A DNA stretch of 64,000 bases, taken from NCBI RefSeq assembly GCF_000718165.1, contig NZ_JOEY01000064.1, positions 1 to 64,000 of the forward strand, given 5' to 3'. The DNA is from Streptomyces fulvoviolaceus (GTDB lineage: Bacteria; Actinomycetota; Actinomycetes; Streptomycetales; Streptomycetaceae). The position numbers and the translations under genes are program-made. The notes beneath the pieces are model-generated. The model had not been told where the DNA came from, did no database searches, and saw only the letters and a program-made list of their open reading frames with translations. Positions 44,184-52,316 of this stretch are shown here, piece after piece (position 1 is the first letter of the stretch; every line of letters starts with the position of its first letter).

Positions 44184-44437
44184 GCGGCGGCACCCGGCTG
44201 CGGCTCGGCGTACGGGGCGTCGAGCTGCTCCTCCAGGTCGTCGAGGAAGGTGCCGTGCTCATCGATGAGCCGCTGGGCAGCCGCCATCCCGGCAGCGCGG
44301 GCGCCGGTCGTGTCCTCGATGATGAGCCGCTCGACGTACCGGTTGAAGTCCAGGCGGCGGGCAGCCGCGGCGGCCTTGCCGGCTGCGAGGACGTCCTCTT
44401 CCAGCCGGACCTGCGTCTGCTTCTTCGTGGAAGTCAC
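44180..44437 (-). CDS. ribbon-helix-helix antitoxin-like protein
   Basis: An 85-residue protein starting at GTG 44437 (MTSTKKQTQVRLEEDVLAAGKAAAAARRLDFNRYVERLI), a clear ribbon-helix-helix DNA-binding domain. An acidic Ala/Glu-rich tail follows that would wrap the toxin. It precedes and overlaps the Fic/Doc-like gene (44180-44183), the standard antitoxin-toxin order, and probably autoregulates the pair. A GATATG-like repeat (CATATG) lies just upstream of the start. Confidence 0.78.
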   Translation of the reverse strand: MTSTKKQTQVRLEEDVLAAGKAAAAARRLDFNRYVERLIIEDTTGARAAGMAAAQRLIDEHGTFLDDLEEQLDAPYAEPQPGAAA

Positions 44438-44737
44438 ATCGCATATGGTAGCAGGGTGGTAGCAAGTGGGGTCTGGAGGTGCGGATGCGACTTCGAAGTG
44501 TCCGTTCTCGACTGCTACCTGAAGGTGACGGCGTCCATCACCCATGCTCGACATCACCCTGCGTAACCTCACCGGTACCTGGAGCGCCGAAGTGGCGTAC
44601 ACGGGCCAGGGAATGGAGAATTCTTCATAGTCCTGGACGATCCGGTTCACCTCGCGTGCAGCGAGCGGATCTCAGCCGCCCCAGGTTTCCTGGCCCTTCA
44701 GTAACTCTCGCTGGGCGCGGTCGCAACGGGAGGTGGC
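44438..44737. other. 300-bp gap
   Basis: No intact gene. A 28-codon frame from ATG 44543 (MLDITLRNLTGTWSAEVAYT) is coding-like but ends in a stop at 44629; it may be the start of a lost gene. The putative antitoxin promoter is at the left edge. Confidence 0.35.
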
Positions 44738-45145
44738 GTGACGAATCCCCGAACCGTCCTGATGCAGGCAAGCCAAGGTCCCGTACCGGGGAATTGGCGG
44801 GTCTTCACCAAGAAGCGGGGGAAACTGTCCGGCTTCCTGCGCGGGACATCGGATGATCCGGATCCGCTGCTGGTCATCACCCCTGACGAGGTCATCGAGT
44901 ACAAGGACGAACGCAAGCCGCTGACGATCGTCAATTTCTACGATCTAGATGGAATAGCGCTGAAAGCGACCGCAAGTACCTCCTCCGGAAGTATGCTGGC
45001 GAATCTTGACGTATGGGTGGACCTCAACTACCGCGACGGCCGGAAGGGAAAGTGGCGGTCCATATCCTTCGCGGACGACCTACAGACGATTCAGGGGTTC
45101 ATCGAAGCGTACGGTGTCCACAAGACACTTCAAGGGCGCTACTGA
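44738..45145 (+). CDS. hypothetical protein, 135 aa
   Basis: GTG 44738 with GGGAGG 6-7 bases upstream. A beta-rich soluble protein: NWRVFTKKRGKLSGFLRG, PDEVIEYKDERKPLTIVNFYDLDGIALKA, LDVWVDLNYRDGRKGKWRSISFADDLQTIQGFIEAYG. The strand-rich pattern resembles PH-like folds of bacterial membrane-associated proteins, but this is only a structural impression. It has no partners on either side. Confidence 0.62.
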   Translation: MTNPRTVLMQASQGPVPGNWRVFTKKRGKLSGFLRGTSDDPDPLLVITPDEVIEYKDERKPLTIVNFYDLDGIALKATASTSSGSMLANLDVWVDLNYRDGRKGKWRSISFADDLQTIQGFIEAYGVHKTLQGRY

Positions 45146-45223
45146 CCTCTGGCCCAAAACTTCTGCCCATTCCGGGTAACAAGAAGCCGTCATCCAGGCA
45201 GATCAGTGATTCTAGTAGGCGCC

Positions 45224-45536
45224 CTAGTCGCTGGCGCTGTCCGATGAAGGTGAGGGTGCAGCGTCGAGGCCGCCAGAGACTTCATGCAGCCTGTGTGCGA
45301 CATTCTCGATTTCAGGCAGAAGAGAGTCTGCTAGGACTGCTGCTAGGTCGGATGCTACCTTTCGGCTACCAATGTCCGCGTAATCGATTCCAGAGCCAGC
45401 ATGCCTTTCCCTGATCTCATCGCGCCTGGCTTCTGCTTCGGCGCGCCGAAGTTCTGCCTCAGTAGTCGCCGCTTACGTCTCGGCAATCTTGGCCTCTTCC
45501 TCGGCATTCTTACGTCGGATTCTGTTTGGTAGCGTG
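45224..45536 (-). pseudogene. coiled-coil protein 3' remnant with a nonsense codon
   Basis: A minus-strand frame reads [17 protein letters not shown], a stop, then AATTEAELRRAEAEARRDEIRERHAG, SGIDYADIGSRKVASDLAAVLADSLLPEIENVAHRLHEV, and ends at TAG 45224. It looks like the coiled-coil end of a larger protein. An IS5-type transposase fragment abuts its 5' side at ~45540 and probably truncated it. Confidence 0.5.
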
Positions 45537-45550
45537 AACAACGAGCTTTT

Positions 45551-46025
45551 TCAGCGTTGCCGCTCCAGGGTGAGGATGGCCGCGGTGATTGACGACATTC
45601 GATTCGGGCCGCATCGGGACCTGCGGAAGATCCGCCACGACTTCAGTCGTGCGACGCCGCGTTCGACGGGTGCCCGTGCCGCGGACAGCGCGCGGTTGAC
45701 GGTCTGCCGGGTTGGCGCAAGGTTCCGGCCTGGCGGGTGTCTGATGGGTGTTGTTACCCACGGGCCGGCTCCGATGTAGGCGCGGTCGGCGAGGACAGGG
45801 ACGCCCTGGCGTTCACAGATCCGGGTGATCCGGTGGGTGCGGGCCGCGGTCAGGTCGTGCGCACGGCCGGGCAGCGTGGGCGAGATCCACAGCAGTCGTC
45901 CGTCCGGATCGGTCACCAGCTGCACGTTCACCCCATGCCGACGGTGCTTGGCGGAATAGTCGGCCCGGCCGTCGCCTACCCGGTCGCACACGGCGAGAGT
46001 TCCGTCGAGACGACGACGGTCAGCT
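45551..46025 (-). pseudogene. IS5-type (DDE_Tnp_4) transposase, C-terminal half
   Basis: Frame encodes [65 protein letters not shown] and the C-terminus [16 protein letters not shown], stop at 45551. These are the DDE core and end of an HTH_Tnp_4/DDE_Tnp_4 transposase. The N-terminal half is absent; a corresponding N-terminal half lies at 52123-52304. Confidence 0.8.
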
Positions 46026-46029
46026 GAAC

Positions 46030-46503
46030 GTGTCCGTGGCCCAGGTGGACCAGGTCGTGACCGCAACGCAGGAGCACGTCGCCGCACTACTGCTGCTGCG
46101 CAAGAAAGGCCCATCGGCAGGTCCCCCGGAGGAGTCCCTCGTCCTGCGCGTGGCATACGAGAACGCGTCCCAGGCCGCATTCCTCGTACGCCACGGTCGC
46201 ACCTCCCACGCCGATGCCATCCACCGCCTGCGCTACGTCCTCCCCACTGAGCGCGCCCGGGCGGAGGCACAGGAGGATCCATGTTTTGACGGTCTCCATG
46301 GCGAGCTCGACTTCCAGGAACTGGTCCAGGAGCCTCCCGGCACCTTCATGGGCCTGCCCGTTTCACCGGCTCGTCCCGGCCGGTCTGAGCGCGCCGCCGA
46401 GTTGGTCCTGCGTACCGGGTCCGACCAACAGCGCGGCGAGCCAGCCGAGAACCTGGGCCGACCCCAAACCCACGGTCACCCATTATCATCTTTTGCGAAG
46501 TAA
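46030..46503 (+). pseudogene. possible coding remnant
   Basis: A frame from GTG 46030 has coding-like third positions only over its first ~70 codons (VAQVDQVVTATQEHVAALLLLRKK, LRVAYENASQAAFLVRHG). It then loses that character before the stop at 46503. It abuts the transposase fragment to its left. No family is recognised. Confidence 0.3.
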
Positions 46504-46553
46504 TGCAATAAATGCGAAGATCGAGGTGCTGAGTGAGTCGCTAGGAGAAACAG

Positions 46554-46862
46554 GTGACATCAGGGCAAGGTGACACGTCCGAGAAGGAGTTCGTCGAGGC
46601 TTTGGTCGAGCTACGGGCCGAGGCTACGGTGCACGACCTGGTCCCGTGGTGTTCCCGTCATGGCATCGACGTGGTGCCTATGACCGCCGGGGCACTCGTC
46701 ACCGGATCGAGCGGGAAGTTCGCCGAGGCGTTCGGCGTCGCGCAGCTCGCGAACCGTTCACGTCCCCAGACGCTGCCCGTGCCACCGGCGCTCGCGAACA
46801 CCGCGAGGTCCGTCACCGTGCTGCCGATTCCCACGCCCGGAGCCCGCGACCGGAGTTCGTGA
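46554..46862 (+). CDS. small protease-propeptide-like protein upstream of a subtilase
   Basis: A 102-residue cytoplasmic protein from GTG 46554, with AGGAG 6 bases upstream. The central part VPMTAGALVTGSSGKFAEAFGVAQLANRSR... VPPALANTARSVTVLP resembles the activation (pro-kumamolisin-type) domain of serine peptidases: a substrate-like element, an AFGV helix, and a VPPAL segment. It has no signal peptide. It lies 47 bp upstream of the S8 protease gene on the same strand, so it probably acts in trans as a folding chaperone or inhibitor of that protease. The resemblance is to a different peptidase clan's prodomain, so this is moderate evidence only. Confidence 0.6.
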   Translation: MTSGQGDTSEKEFVEALVELRAEATVHDLVPWCSRHGIDVVPMTAGALVTGSSGKFAEAFGVAQLANRSRPQTLPVPPALANTARSVTVLPIPTPGARDRSS

Positions 46863-46909
46863 CCGGCTGCCGCGCCGCGTGTGTCCGGGCCTCCGCTTCT
46901 GGAGGACAG

Positions 46910-48400
46910 ATGACGAACCCCACAACGCCCCAGTACGGGCAGGACGTTCCGCAAACCGTGTACGGCTATGTCTCCGCCCGCTCGCAGGGCGGGGTGCCGA
47001 TGACCCAGGCGACCGCCTTCGACTCGGCCAGGCCGTTCCGCGCCGAGGACGACGCCTTGGAGCGCGCCAAGGAATACGCACGGACAGCGGGGTTGACCGT
47101 GACCGCCGAGAGCCGGCTGGGCTTCACCGTCGCCGGCACACCGGCCTCGTACGAACAGCTCACCAGCGGACGAATCGCCAGCTACGAGGTGGAGCAACTG
47201 GGGTCGATGAACCGAGAGCGTTTCGTCACGCACCTCGACATCATCGGCGACCGGCAACCGGACGCCCTCGGCGTCGGCGCCGCCCCCGGCGAGGACGCCA
47301 TCGAGGCGGTGGCCCTGGAGCGTCCGCGCACGCCCATGCGTCTCCTCCCGGCCGCCGCCAAGCCGCCGGAGGTCGCCGCGTTCCACCTCACGCTCCCGGA
47401 CGACGTGGCCAGGCTGCTCAACGCGACCCCGGCGCACGAGGCGGGACACGAGGGCCGCGGTGTGCAGGTCGCCATGGTGGACACGGGACAAGCCGAGCAC
47501 GCCTACTTCACCGCCCACAACTACGACGTCGCCCCGACCATCGCACTCGTCCCCGGCACCAGCCCGGCAGAGGACCCGATCGGACACGGCACCGGTGAAT
47601 CGGCGAACATCTTCGCCATAGCTCCGGGCGCACGGCTGCGCCCCTACCGCGCGAGCAACCGGCGGGGCGACCTCACCGCCGCCACGGCCGGTTTCCTGCG
47701 CGCCAAGGCAGACCGCCCGCAAGTCCTCACCAACTCCTGGGGCGGGGACGGGGACTTCCCCCCGTTTGGACCGCCGAGCCAGGCCGACGTGATCTTCGCG
47801 CTTGAGATCCTGGACGCGGTAGAGCAGGGCATCGTCGTCATCTTCTCCGCGGGCAACGGCCAGTTCGCCATCGAACCGCAGGTACCTGGCGTGATCGCCG
47901 CGGGCGGGGTGTTCGCGGCGCAGGGCGACCGGCTGCGCGCGTCGAACTACGCGAGCGGATACGTCAGCCCCTGGATCGACGGCGTCCGCGTGCCGACGGT
48001 GTGCGGTCTGGTCGGCCTGCTGCCCCGGGCCCAGTACCTGATGCTGCCGGTGCCGCCCGGCTGTGCGATCGACGTCGACGAGAGCCTGCCGGACTCGGGC
48101 GACCCGACCGGCGACCCGGGCGACACCACAAGCCCGAGGGACGGCTGGGCGATGTTCTCGGGTACGTCGGCTGCGGCACCGCAGATCGCGGGAGCGGTGG
48201 CCGTGCTCCTCGGAGCCCGGCCGAGGCTGACTCCCGCCCAGGTGGCCGAGGCGCTCGTCAAGACGGCCACCGACGTCACGACCGGCACCAATCACCCGCG
48301 GTTCGGCAACAGCGCCCAGGTCGGCCCCGACACGGCCACCGGGCCCGGACTGGTCAACGTGAGTGCCGCGCTGGACTTCGTCCTCACGCAGCACCCGTAG
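46910..48400 (+). CDS. S8 family (subtilisin-like) serine protease
   Basis: A 496-residue protein from ATG 46910 with GGAGGA 3-8 bases before it. The catalytic triad can be placed as Asp near residue 190 (VAMVDTG), His near 226 (IGHGTGESANIFAIAPGA) and Ser near 420 (FSGTSAAAPQIAGAVAVLLG). Oxyanion Asn is expected in IFSAGNGQF. The first ~150 residues (ERAKEYARTAGLTVTAESRLGFTVAGTPASYEQL) look like a prodomain. There is no signal peptide, so the protease appears cytoplasmic or exported by an unusual route. It is coupled in order with the propeptide-like gene upstream. The target is unknown. Confidence 0.88.
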   Translation: MTNPTTPQYGQDVPQTVYGYVSARSQGGVPMTQATAFDSARPFRAEDDALERAKEYARTAGLTVTAESRLGFTVAGTPASYEQLTSGRIASYEVEQLGSMNRERFVTHLDIIGDRQPDALGVGAAPGEDAIEAVALERPRTPMRLLPAAAKPPEVAAFHLTLPDDVARLLNATPAHEAGHEGRGVQVAMVDTGQAEHAYFTAHNYDVAPTIALVPGTSPAEDPIGHGTGESANIFAIAPGARLRPYRASNRRGDLTAATAGFLRAKADRPQVLTNSWGGDGDFPPFGPPSQADVIFALEILDAVEQGIVVIFSAGNGQFAIEPQVPGVIAAGGVFAAQGDRLRASNYASGYVSPWIDGVRVPTVCGLVGLLPRAQYLMLPVPPGCAIDVDESLPDSGDPTGDPGDTTSPRDGWAMFSGTSAAAPQIAGAVAVLLGARPRLTPAQVAEALVKTATDVTTGTNHPRFGNSAQVGPDTATGPGLVNVSAALDFVLTQHP

Positions 48401-48650
48401 CCGCAGCCACAGCCACAGCCGGGCGGATGCTCTGGTTGAGCCGGAAGACGTTGTCCGGGTCGAGGTCCCGCCTTGATCCGGACGCGTTCCTGCCCCTCGG
48501 CCATCATCATGTTCACGTCGGCACCGCCCGCTGAGTGAAGGTGCAGGGCCTCGACATAGTCGACCGTCCACCGCCTGACCAGGCCGGCGTTGGACGGGCC
48601 TGGGTCGACACCGGCCTCGGGGGTGTTGGACCGACTGGCCGCTGGCTGCC
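48401..48650 (-). pseudogene. BBE-type FAD-linked oxidase, 3' remnant
   Basis: Minus-strand pieces VRRWTVDYVEALHLHSAGGADVNMMMAEGQERVRIK and, after a frameshift near 48470, DLDPDNVFRLNQSIRPA match the C-terminal end of berberine-bridge-type FAD oxidases (VNFMM..., KxxYDPxNLFRxNQ). Only this end remains, convergent with the protease gene. Confidence 0.6.
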
Positions 48651-48654
48651 AACC

Positions 48655-48800
48655 ATGTCTGTGATCGTGGCCGACTGCGGCTACAACCGCAGCGTCTCCT
48701 TCCGCCTGGCCCTGGAAGAACGCGGCTGGTCCGACGGCATGGCCGTCGACCCCAAGGAAAGCCGCCGCAGCCAAGCTATCCGTGCCATGCCTCATACAGG
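48655..48800 (+). pseudogene. IS701-like transposase fragment
   Basis: A short frame VIVADCGYNRSVSFRLALEERGWSDGMAVDPKE matches the D-C-G-Y region of IS701-type DDE transposases (ADxGYGxxxxFRxxLxxRG). No other part of the element is intact nearby. The region from here to 49027 is otherwise debris. Confidence 0.5.
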
Positions 48801-49027
48801 GCAGCAGCCGTCGTGACCGTGATCGCCGGGACTGGCATCCACAAGCGTACGGTCGCGCCCCAACTTCGAGCCTGGCAACGCTTCTCGAGTTGGGTACGGC
48901 GGCGTGGCCGCTTCTTGTCATGCATCCATCTCTCCCGGGCCGTCCAGTCGATGCTTACTGGAACCAGCGTGTCCTGAGGACTCCCGCAGTCACGGGAATG
49001 CCCTACCGCAGGCACGGGCTTCGCAGG

Positions 49028-49376
49028 TCACGGCGCCGTGCCGAGTCCGGCGGCACGCGCCATGGCGACAAGATCCATGCGGTTGACTGCCCCGAGTTTG
49101 GCTTTGATGTCGGTCAAAGCGTTCTCGACTCGTTTGGGGTTGATGCCGAGTTGTGCGGCGGCGCTGGCGGTGGTTTGTCTGGGAGCGGCGATGATGTTGA
49201 GGATTTCCCTTTCTCGGACGGTGAGTTGGGGAAAGGCGGTGTCGCGCCGGGCTTCTCGCAGTTGGTCGAACTAGGGGCGCATCCGGGCGGTGTCGGACAG
49301 GTTGAAGATCCATGCGCCGGCAGCAACGTCGTGGACGGCACGGATGATGCGGAGACAGACGAGGCTGCAGGCCAGT
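49028..49376 (-). pseudogene. LuxR-type regulator, 3' remnant with nonsense codon
   Basis: The minus-strand frame has LACSLVCLRIIRAVHDVAAGAWIFNLSDTARMRP, a TAG at ~49272, then FDQLREARRDTAFPQLTVREREILNIIAAPRQTTASAAAQLGINPKRVENALTDIKAKLGAVNRMDLVAMA, a complete LuxR C-terminal helix-turn-helix ending at 49028. The N-terminal sensor is missing, and the TetR gene starts just beyond the left-over edge. Confidence 0.7.
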
Positions 49377-49961
49377 TCAAGCGGGACCGTTGTTGCCCGG
49401 GTCCTCACGCAGGGCGGCGGCGACCAGGCCTTCGAGGGCCTCGCGCGGTACTTCTCCCCCGCTCACCAGCCGGTCGAAGACCAGTCCGTCGATGCAGGTC
49501 AGCAGGATGTGAGTGCGATTCTCGACGTCCGTCACGCCGTGGGCGGTGAGGAACAGCCGGACGGCCTCGCGGCCGGCGTTCTCGCGGGGTACGAGGATCT
49601 CACGCAGCTCACGGTCACGCACGCTCTCGACGGCGCAGGCATAGCGAGCGAGCGAGCGGCGGCGGCCCTGGCTGGTGAGTCGATGTCGGGTGAGCAGTGC
49701 CATGCCGTCCACCAGTTCCTCGATGGTGCGCAGAGGTGGAAGCTCTTCGGCCATCGTTTGCAGTTCCGCCTGGTCGAGTTGGACCAGGCGTGTGACCAGC
49801 CCGGTGAGCAGCGCGGCTCGGGTGCGGAAGTAGGCCGACGTGGTGCCGGGCGGCATGGTCGCTTTGCGGTCGACTGCGCGGTGGGTCAGGCCGCGGATCC
49901 CTTCGTCGGCGAGTACGTCGAGAGCCGCGTCCGCGAGGAGGGTGCGCCGATCCGAAGCCAT
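49377..49961 (-). CDS. TetR-family transcriptional regulator
   Basis: A 194-residue repressor. The N-terminal HTH spans residues ~8-55 (LLADAALDVLADEGIRGLTHRAVDRKATMPPGTTSAYFRTRAALLTGL); the C-terminal ligand domain is all helical. It is divergent from the FAD monooxygenase gene, with a perfect palindrome and a second near-palindrome between them, so it probably represses itself and the monooxygenase until a small ligand binds. Confidence 0.9.
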   Translation of the reverse strand: MASDRRTLLADAALDVLADEGIRGLTHRAVDRKATMPPGTTSAYFRTRAALLTGLVTRLVQLDQAELQTMAEELPPLRTIEELVDGMALLTRHRLTSQGRRRSLARYACAVESVRDRELREILVPRENAGREAVRLFLTAHGVTDVENRTHILLTCIDGLVFDRLVSGGEVPREALEGLVAAALREDPGNNGPA

Positions 49962-49968
49962 GACTCCT

Positions 49969-50018
49969 TTCTACACCTGTAGAGCCTCAGATAGGGTTAC
50001 CTTCTACAGATGTAGAAG
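49969..50018. promoter_or_regulatory. two TetR operator palindromes
   Basis: A perfect 18-bp palindrome CTTCTACAGATGTAGAAG at 50001-50018 lies 16 bases before the monooxygenase ATG. A related copy TTCTACACCTGTAGAG at 49969-49984 lies 7 bases before the TetR ATG on the other strand. The shared half-site TTCTACA and the location between divergent genes make them the natural operator sites of the TetR protein. Confidence 0.75.
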
Positions 50019-50034
50019 GTATGGGGGTATCGCC

Positions 50035-51192
50035 ATGGGCAACACGGCAGTAGTGGTCGGAGGGGGCATTGGCGGGCTGGCCGCCGCGGTCGGACTGCGC
50101 CGCATCGGATGGGAAGTAACGGTCGTCGAGCGCGCGTCCATGCTTGAGGACGCGGGGGCGGGCATCTCCCTGGCCGCCAACGGCCTGCGGGCACTCGACG
50201 AACTCGGCGTCGGCGAGGCGGTACGGGATGCCTCGCGCGCCCAGTACAACGGCGGCACTCGCACGCCACAGGGCGGTTGGCTGGCCAGGATGGACGGCTC
50301 GACGCTGGAGAAAGCGGTGGGCACACCGATCATGGGCATCCCGCGCTTCACCTTGCACCGACTGCTTCGCGACTCCCTGCCCGCCGAGGCACTGCTGACC
50401 GGCTCGGAGGCGGGCTCGCTCGAGCAGATCGGCCCGGGGACGGTTCGAGTCGGCTGCGGCGACACGGTCCTGGACGCCCATCTGGTGGTGGCGGCCGACG
50501 GCATCGGCAGCAAAGTGCGCAGCGATCTCTTCCCAGCCCACCCCGGGCCGGTCTACAGCGGCTCGACGGTGCTGCGCGCCATCACCGAGCAGGCGGTCGA
50601 CCTGCGCACCGACTTCGAGCTGACCTGGGGGCACGGGGCCGAGTTCGGGCACATCGCCTTCCACGACGGGCGGGCCGAGTGGCACGCCGTCCTCAACCTG
50701 CCCGCCGGGACGCGGTTCGCCGACCCACTGGACGAACTGCGCAGACGATTCCACACCTGGCACGAGCCGATCCCCGCCCTGCTCGACGCGACCCGGCCCG
50801 ACGCCGTGCTGCACCACGACGTGAACGAACTCCGCACACCGCTCCCCTCGTACACGCTCGGCCGGACGGCGCTGCTCAGCGACGCGGCACACGCGATGAC
50901 GCCCAACCTCGGACAGGGCGCTTGCCAGGCGCTGGAGGACGCGATCACCCTGGCCGCCGCGCTCGCCACCGGGCCCACCGTTGAGGCCGCGCTCGCTCGC
51001 TACGACGCCGAGCGCCGACCGCGCAGTCAGGCCGTCACGCGAGCCGCCCGGCAGGCCGGGCGGATGGGCCAGCAGCTCTCCCACCCACTGGCCGTCGCCC
51101 TGCGGAACACGGCGATGCGGCTGACACCCTCCCGCGCCGCAACGCACATGATCCTTCGGCACCACGCCTGGGTCCCACCACAACTGAGCTGA
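50035..51192 (+). CDS. FAD-dependent monooxygenase
   Basis: A 385-residue class A flavoprotein monooxygenase. The N-terminal FAD-binding Rossmann motif is VVVGGGIGGLAAAVGLRRIGWEVTVVER; the second nucleotide motif is HLVVAADGIGSKVRSDL, and the FAD-ribityl motif is LLSDAAHAMTPNLGQGACQALEDAITLAAAL. Such enzymes hydroxylate aromatic or other small substrates using NAD(P)H and oxygen. ATG 50035 is preceded by GGGGG within 10 bases. It is controlled, by position, by the divergent TetR gene. Substrate unknown. Confidence 0.9.
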   Translation: MGNTAVVVGGGIGGLAAAVGLRRIGWEVTVVERASMLEDAGAGISLAANGLRALDELGVGEAVRDASRAQYNGGTRTPQGGWLARMDGSTLEKAVGTPIMGIPRFTLHRLLRDSLPAEALLTGSEAGSLEQIGPGTVRVGCGDTVLDAHLVVAADGIGSKVRSDLFPAHPGPVYSGSTVLRAITEQAVDLRTDFELTWGHGAEFGHIAFHDGRAEWHAVLNLPAGTRFADPLDELRRRFHTWHEPIPALLDATRPDAVLHHDVNELRTPLPSYTLGRTALLSDAAHAMTPNLGQGACQALEDAITLAAALATGPTVEAALARYDAERRPRSQAVTRAARQAGRMGQQLSHPLAVALRNTAMRLTPSRAATHMILRHHAWVPPQLS

Positions 51193-51200
51193 TCCGATTC

Positions 51201-51530
51201 GTGCCCCGCCAACTCACCACCAGACACCTTCCGAGACAAAGTCCGGCTGCGGGTCTTGCCGTTGGCGGTCACGGTGGGCAGGGCGTCCGGGTGCGTGCTG
51301 ATCTTGTTCCGGACGACCTGTGGGAGCGGGTGGTGCCGCTGCTGCCGCGTGCTCCCGAGCGCAGTTACCGCTATCCCGGGCGACTGCGTGTTCCCGACCG
51401 GGTGACCCTCGCTGGCGTCTTGTACGTGCTGCGGACTGGTGTCGCATGGCGCGACGTCCCCACGGAGACCGTGGGCTGCTCAGGGGTGACGGCGTGGCGC
51501 CGACTGCGGGACTGGATGCTGGGTGTGAAG
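51201..51530 (+). pseudogene. IS5-family transposase, N-terminal fragment
   Basis: The frame from ~51290 reads LVPDDLWERVVPLLPRAPERSYRYPGRLRVPDRVTLAGVLYVLRTGVAWRDVPTETVGCSGVTAWRRLRDW, the usual N-terminus of an IS5-type transposase with its HTH. It stops near 51530, where the duplicated intergenic region begins. The catalytic part is missing. Confidence 0.8.
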
Positions 51531-52122
51531 GCGTGCGGGTCTTCCAGGCCGCAGCTCAATCGCCGACCCCGGCCAGGCTGATGGCCACCAGCCGCGACCA
51601 TCGGTCACGATCCGGCAACGCAGCTCTCTGGCTGCCGTGGTCGGGCTCATGGGGCCGACCACGGCCCGTCAGTCCGGCGAGCAGGTGATACGCAGCCCGA
51701 TTGCGCACCCTCGGACGGGCGGTGCGCAATCGGGCTGCGCAACCGGTCGAGGTTCGTGCGCAGTCGGGTTGTGCTGAGCGGCTGCGCAATCCGCCCGGGG
51801 GTTCCTGATGTTCTCGTGCACTGCGCAGGCTCTGCCGCCCCTTTGGGTGGACTCCTGCTGCGCATCGATGTGCGGGTCCGGCGGCCTCGCGGCAACACGG
51901 CCTCGCAGGAGTCGTCGGCCGCAGAACTACACCGAACAGGACGAGCGCTGGCCGGCTCGCGGCTGTCCCGTGGTGGGGGTCATGGTCGGCCCAACCATGA
52001 CCCCCACCACGGACTTCGTGTCCCCATCGTGACCGTGGTCGGGGGTTCGTGGTCGGTGGTCGGGTCGGGGCCGACGGGTTCTCTCAAGGTCAGCAACATC
52101 CGTTCTGACCTGGGAGTTTGAC
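51531..52122. repeat. duplicated TGCGCA-rich intergenic region, copy 1
   Basis: A ~590-bp non-coding block related to 57763-58388. Both copies share ACGATCCGGCAAC, GTGGTCGG-type inverted repeats, and an identical end (CAAGGTCAGCAACATCCGTT... to GGGAGTTTGACC). TGCGCA occurs at 51702, 51723, 51736, 51757, 51783, 51822 and 51859. The first five are spaced 21, 13, 21 and 26 bases, exactly as in copy 2. No open frame is supported. The right end is cut by an IS fragment, so the gene that once followed it is lost. Confidence 0.8.
51968..52012. repeat. perfect 19-bp-arm palindrome
   Basis: Arms CCGTGGTGGGGGTCATGGT and its exact complement at 51994-52012, with a 7-base loop (51987-51993). It lies within repeat copy 1. 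Copy 2 has a diverged equivalent at ~58235-58278. Possible terminator, attenuator or protein-binding site. Confidence 0.65.
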
Positions 52123-52304
52123 CGCCAGCACGCGGTGACCAGCAGCACCCGGTCCTCCAGCGGCAGGCTCCAGGGCCTGCCCTTGCGGACCGGGTCCGCG
52201 CCCTCGCGCCGCAGCGTGGTGAGTAATTTGGCGAACTGCCTTGGGCTCAGCCCGGTGAACGGGGCTATCCACGAGGGCTCCGACGCCGTGATCACACCAG
52301 CCAC
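52123..52304 (-). pseudogene. IS5-type (HTH_Tnp_4) transposase, N-terminal fragment
   Basis: Encodes AGVITASEPSWIAPFTGLSPRQFAKLLTTLRREGADPVRKGRPWSLPLEDRVLLVTACWRSN, the start of an HTH_Tnp_4/DDE_Tnp_4 transposase, and stops where repeat copy 1 begins. It could be the missing N-terminal half of the fragment at 45551-46025, or another copy of the same family. Confidence 0.75.
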
Positions 52305-52316
52305 AGCAAGATCGTC

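Noticed and set aside
51700..51870. CRISPR-like array
   Set aside because: The repeated unit is only the 6-bp palindrome TGCGCA at unequal spacing; there are no long repeats, spacers or cas genes.
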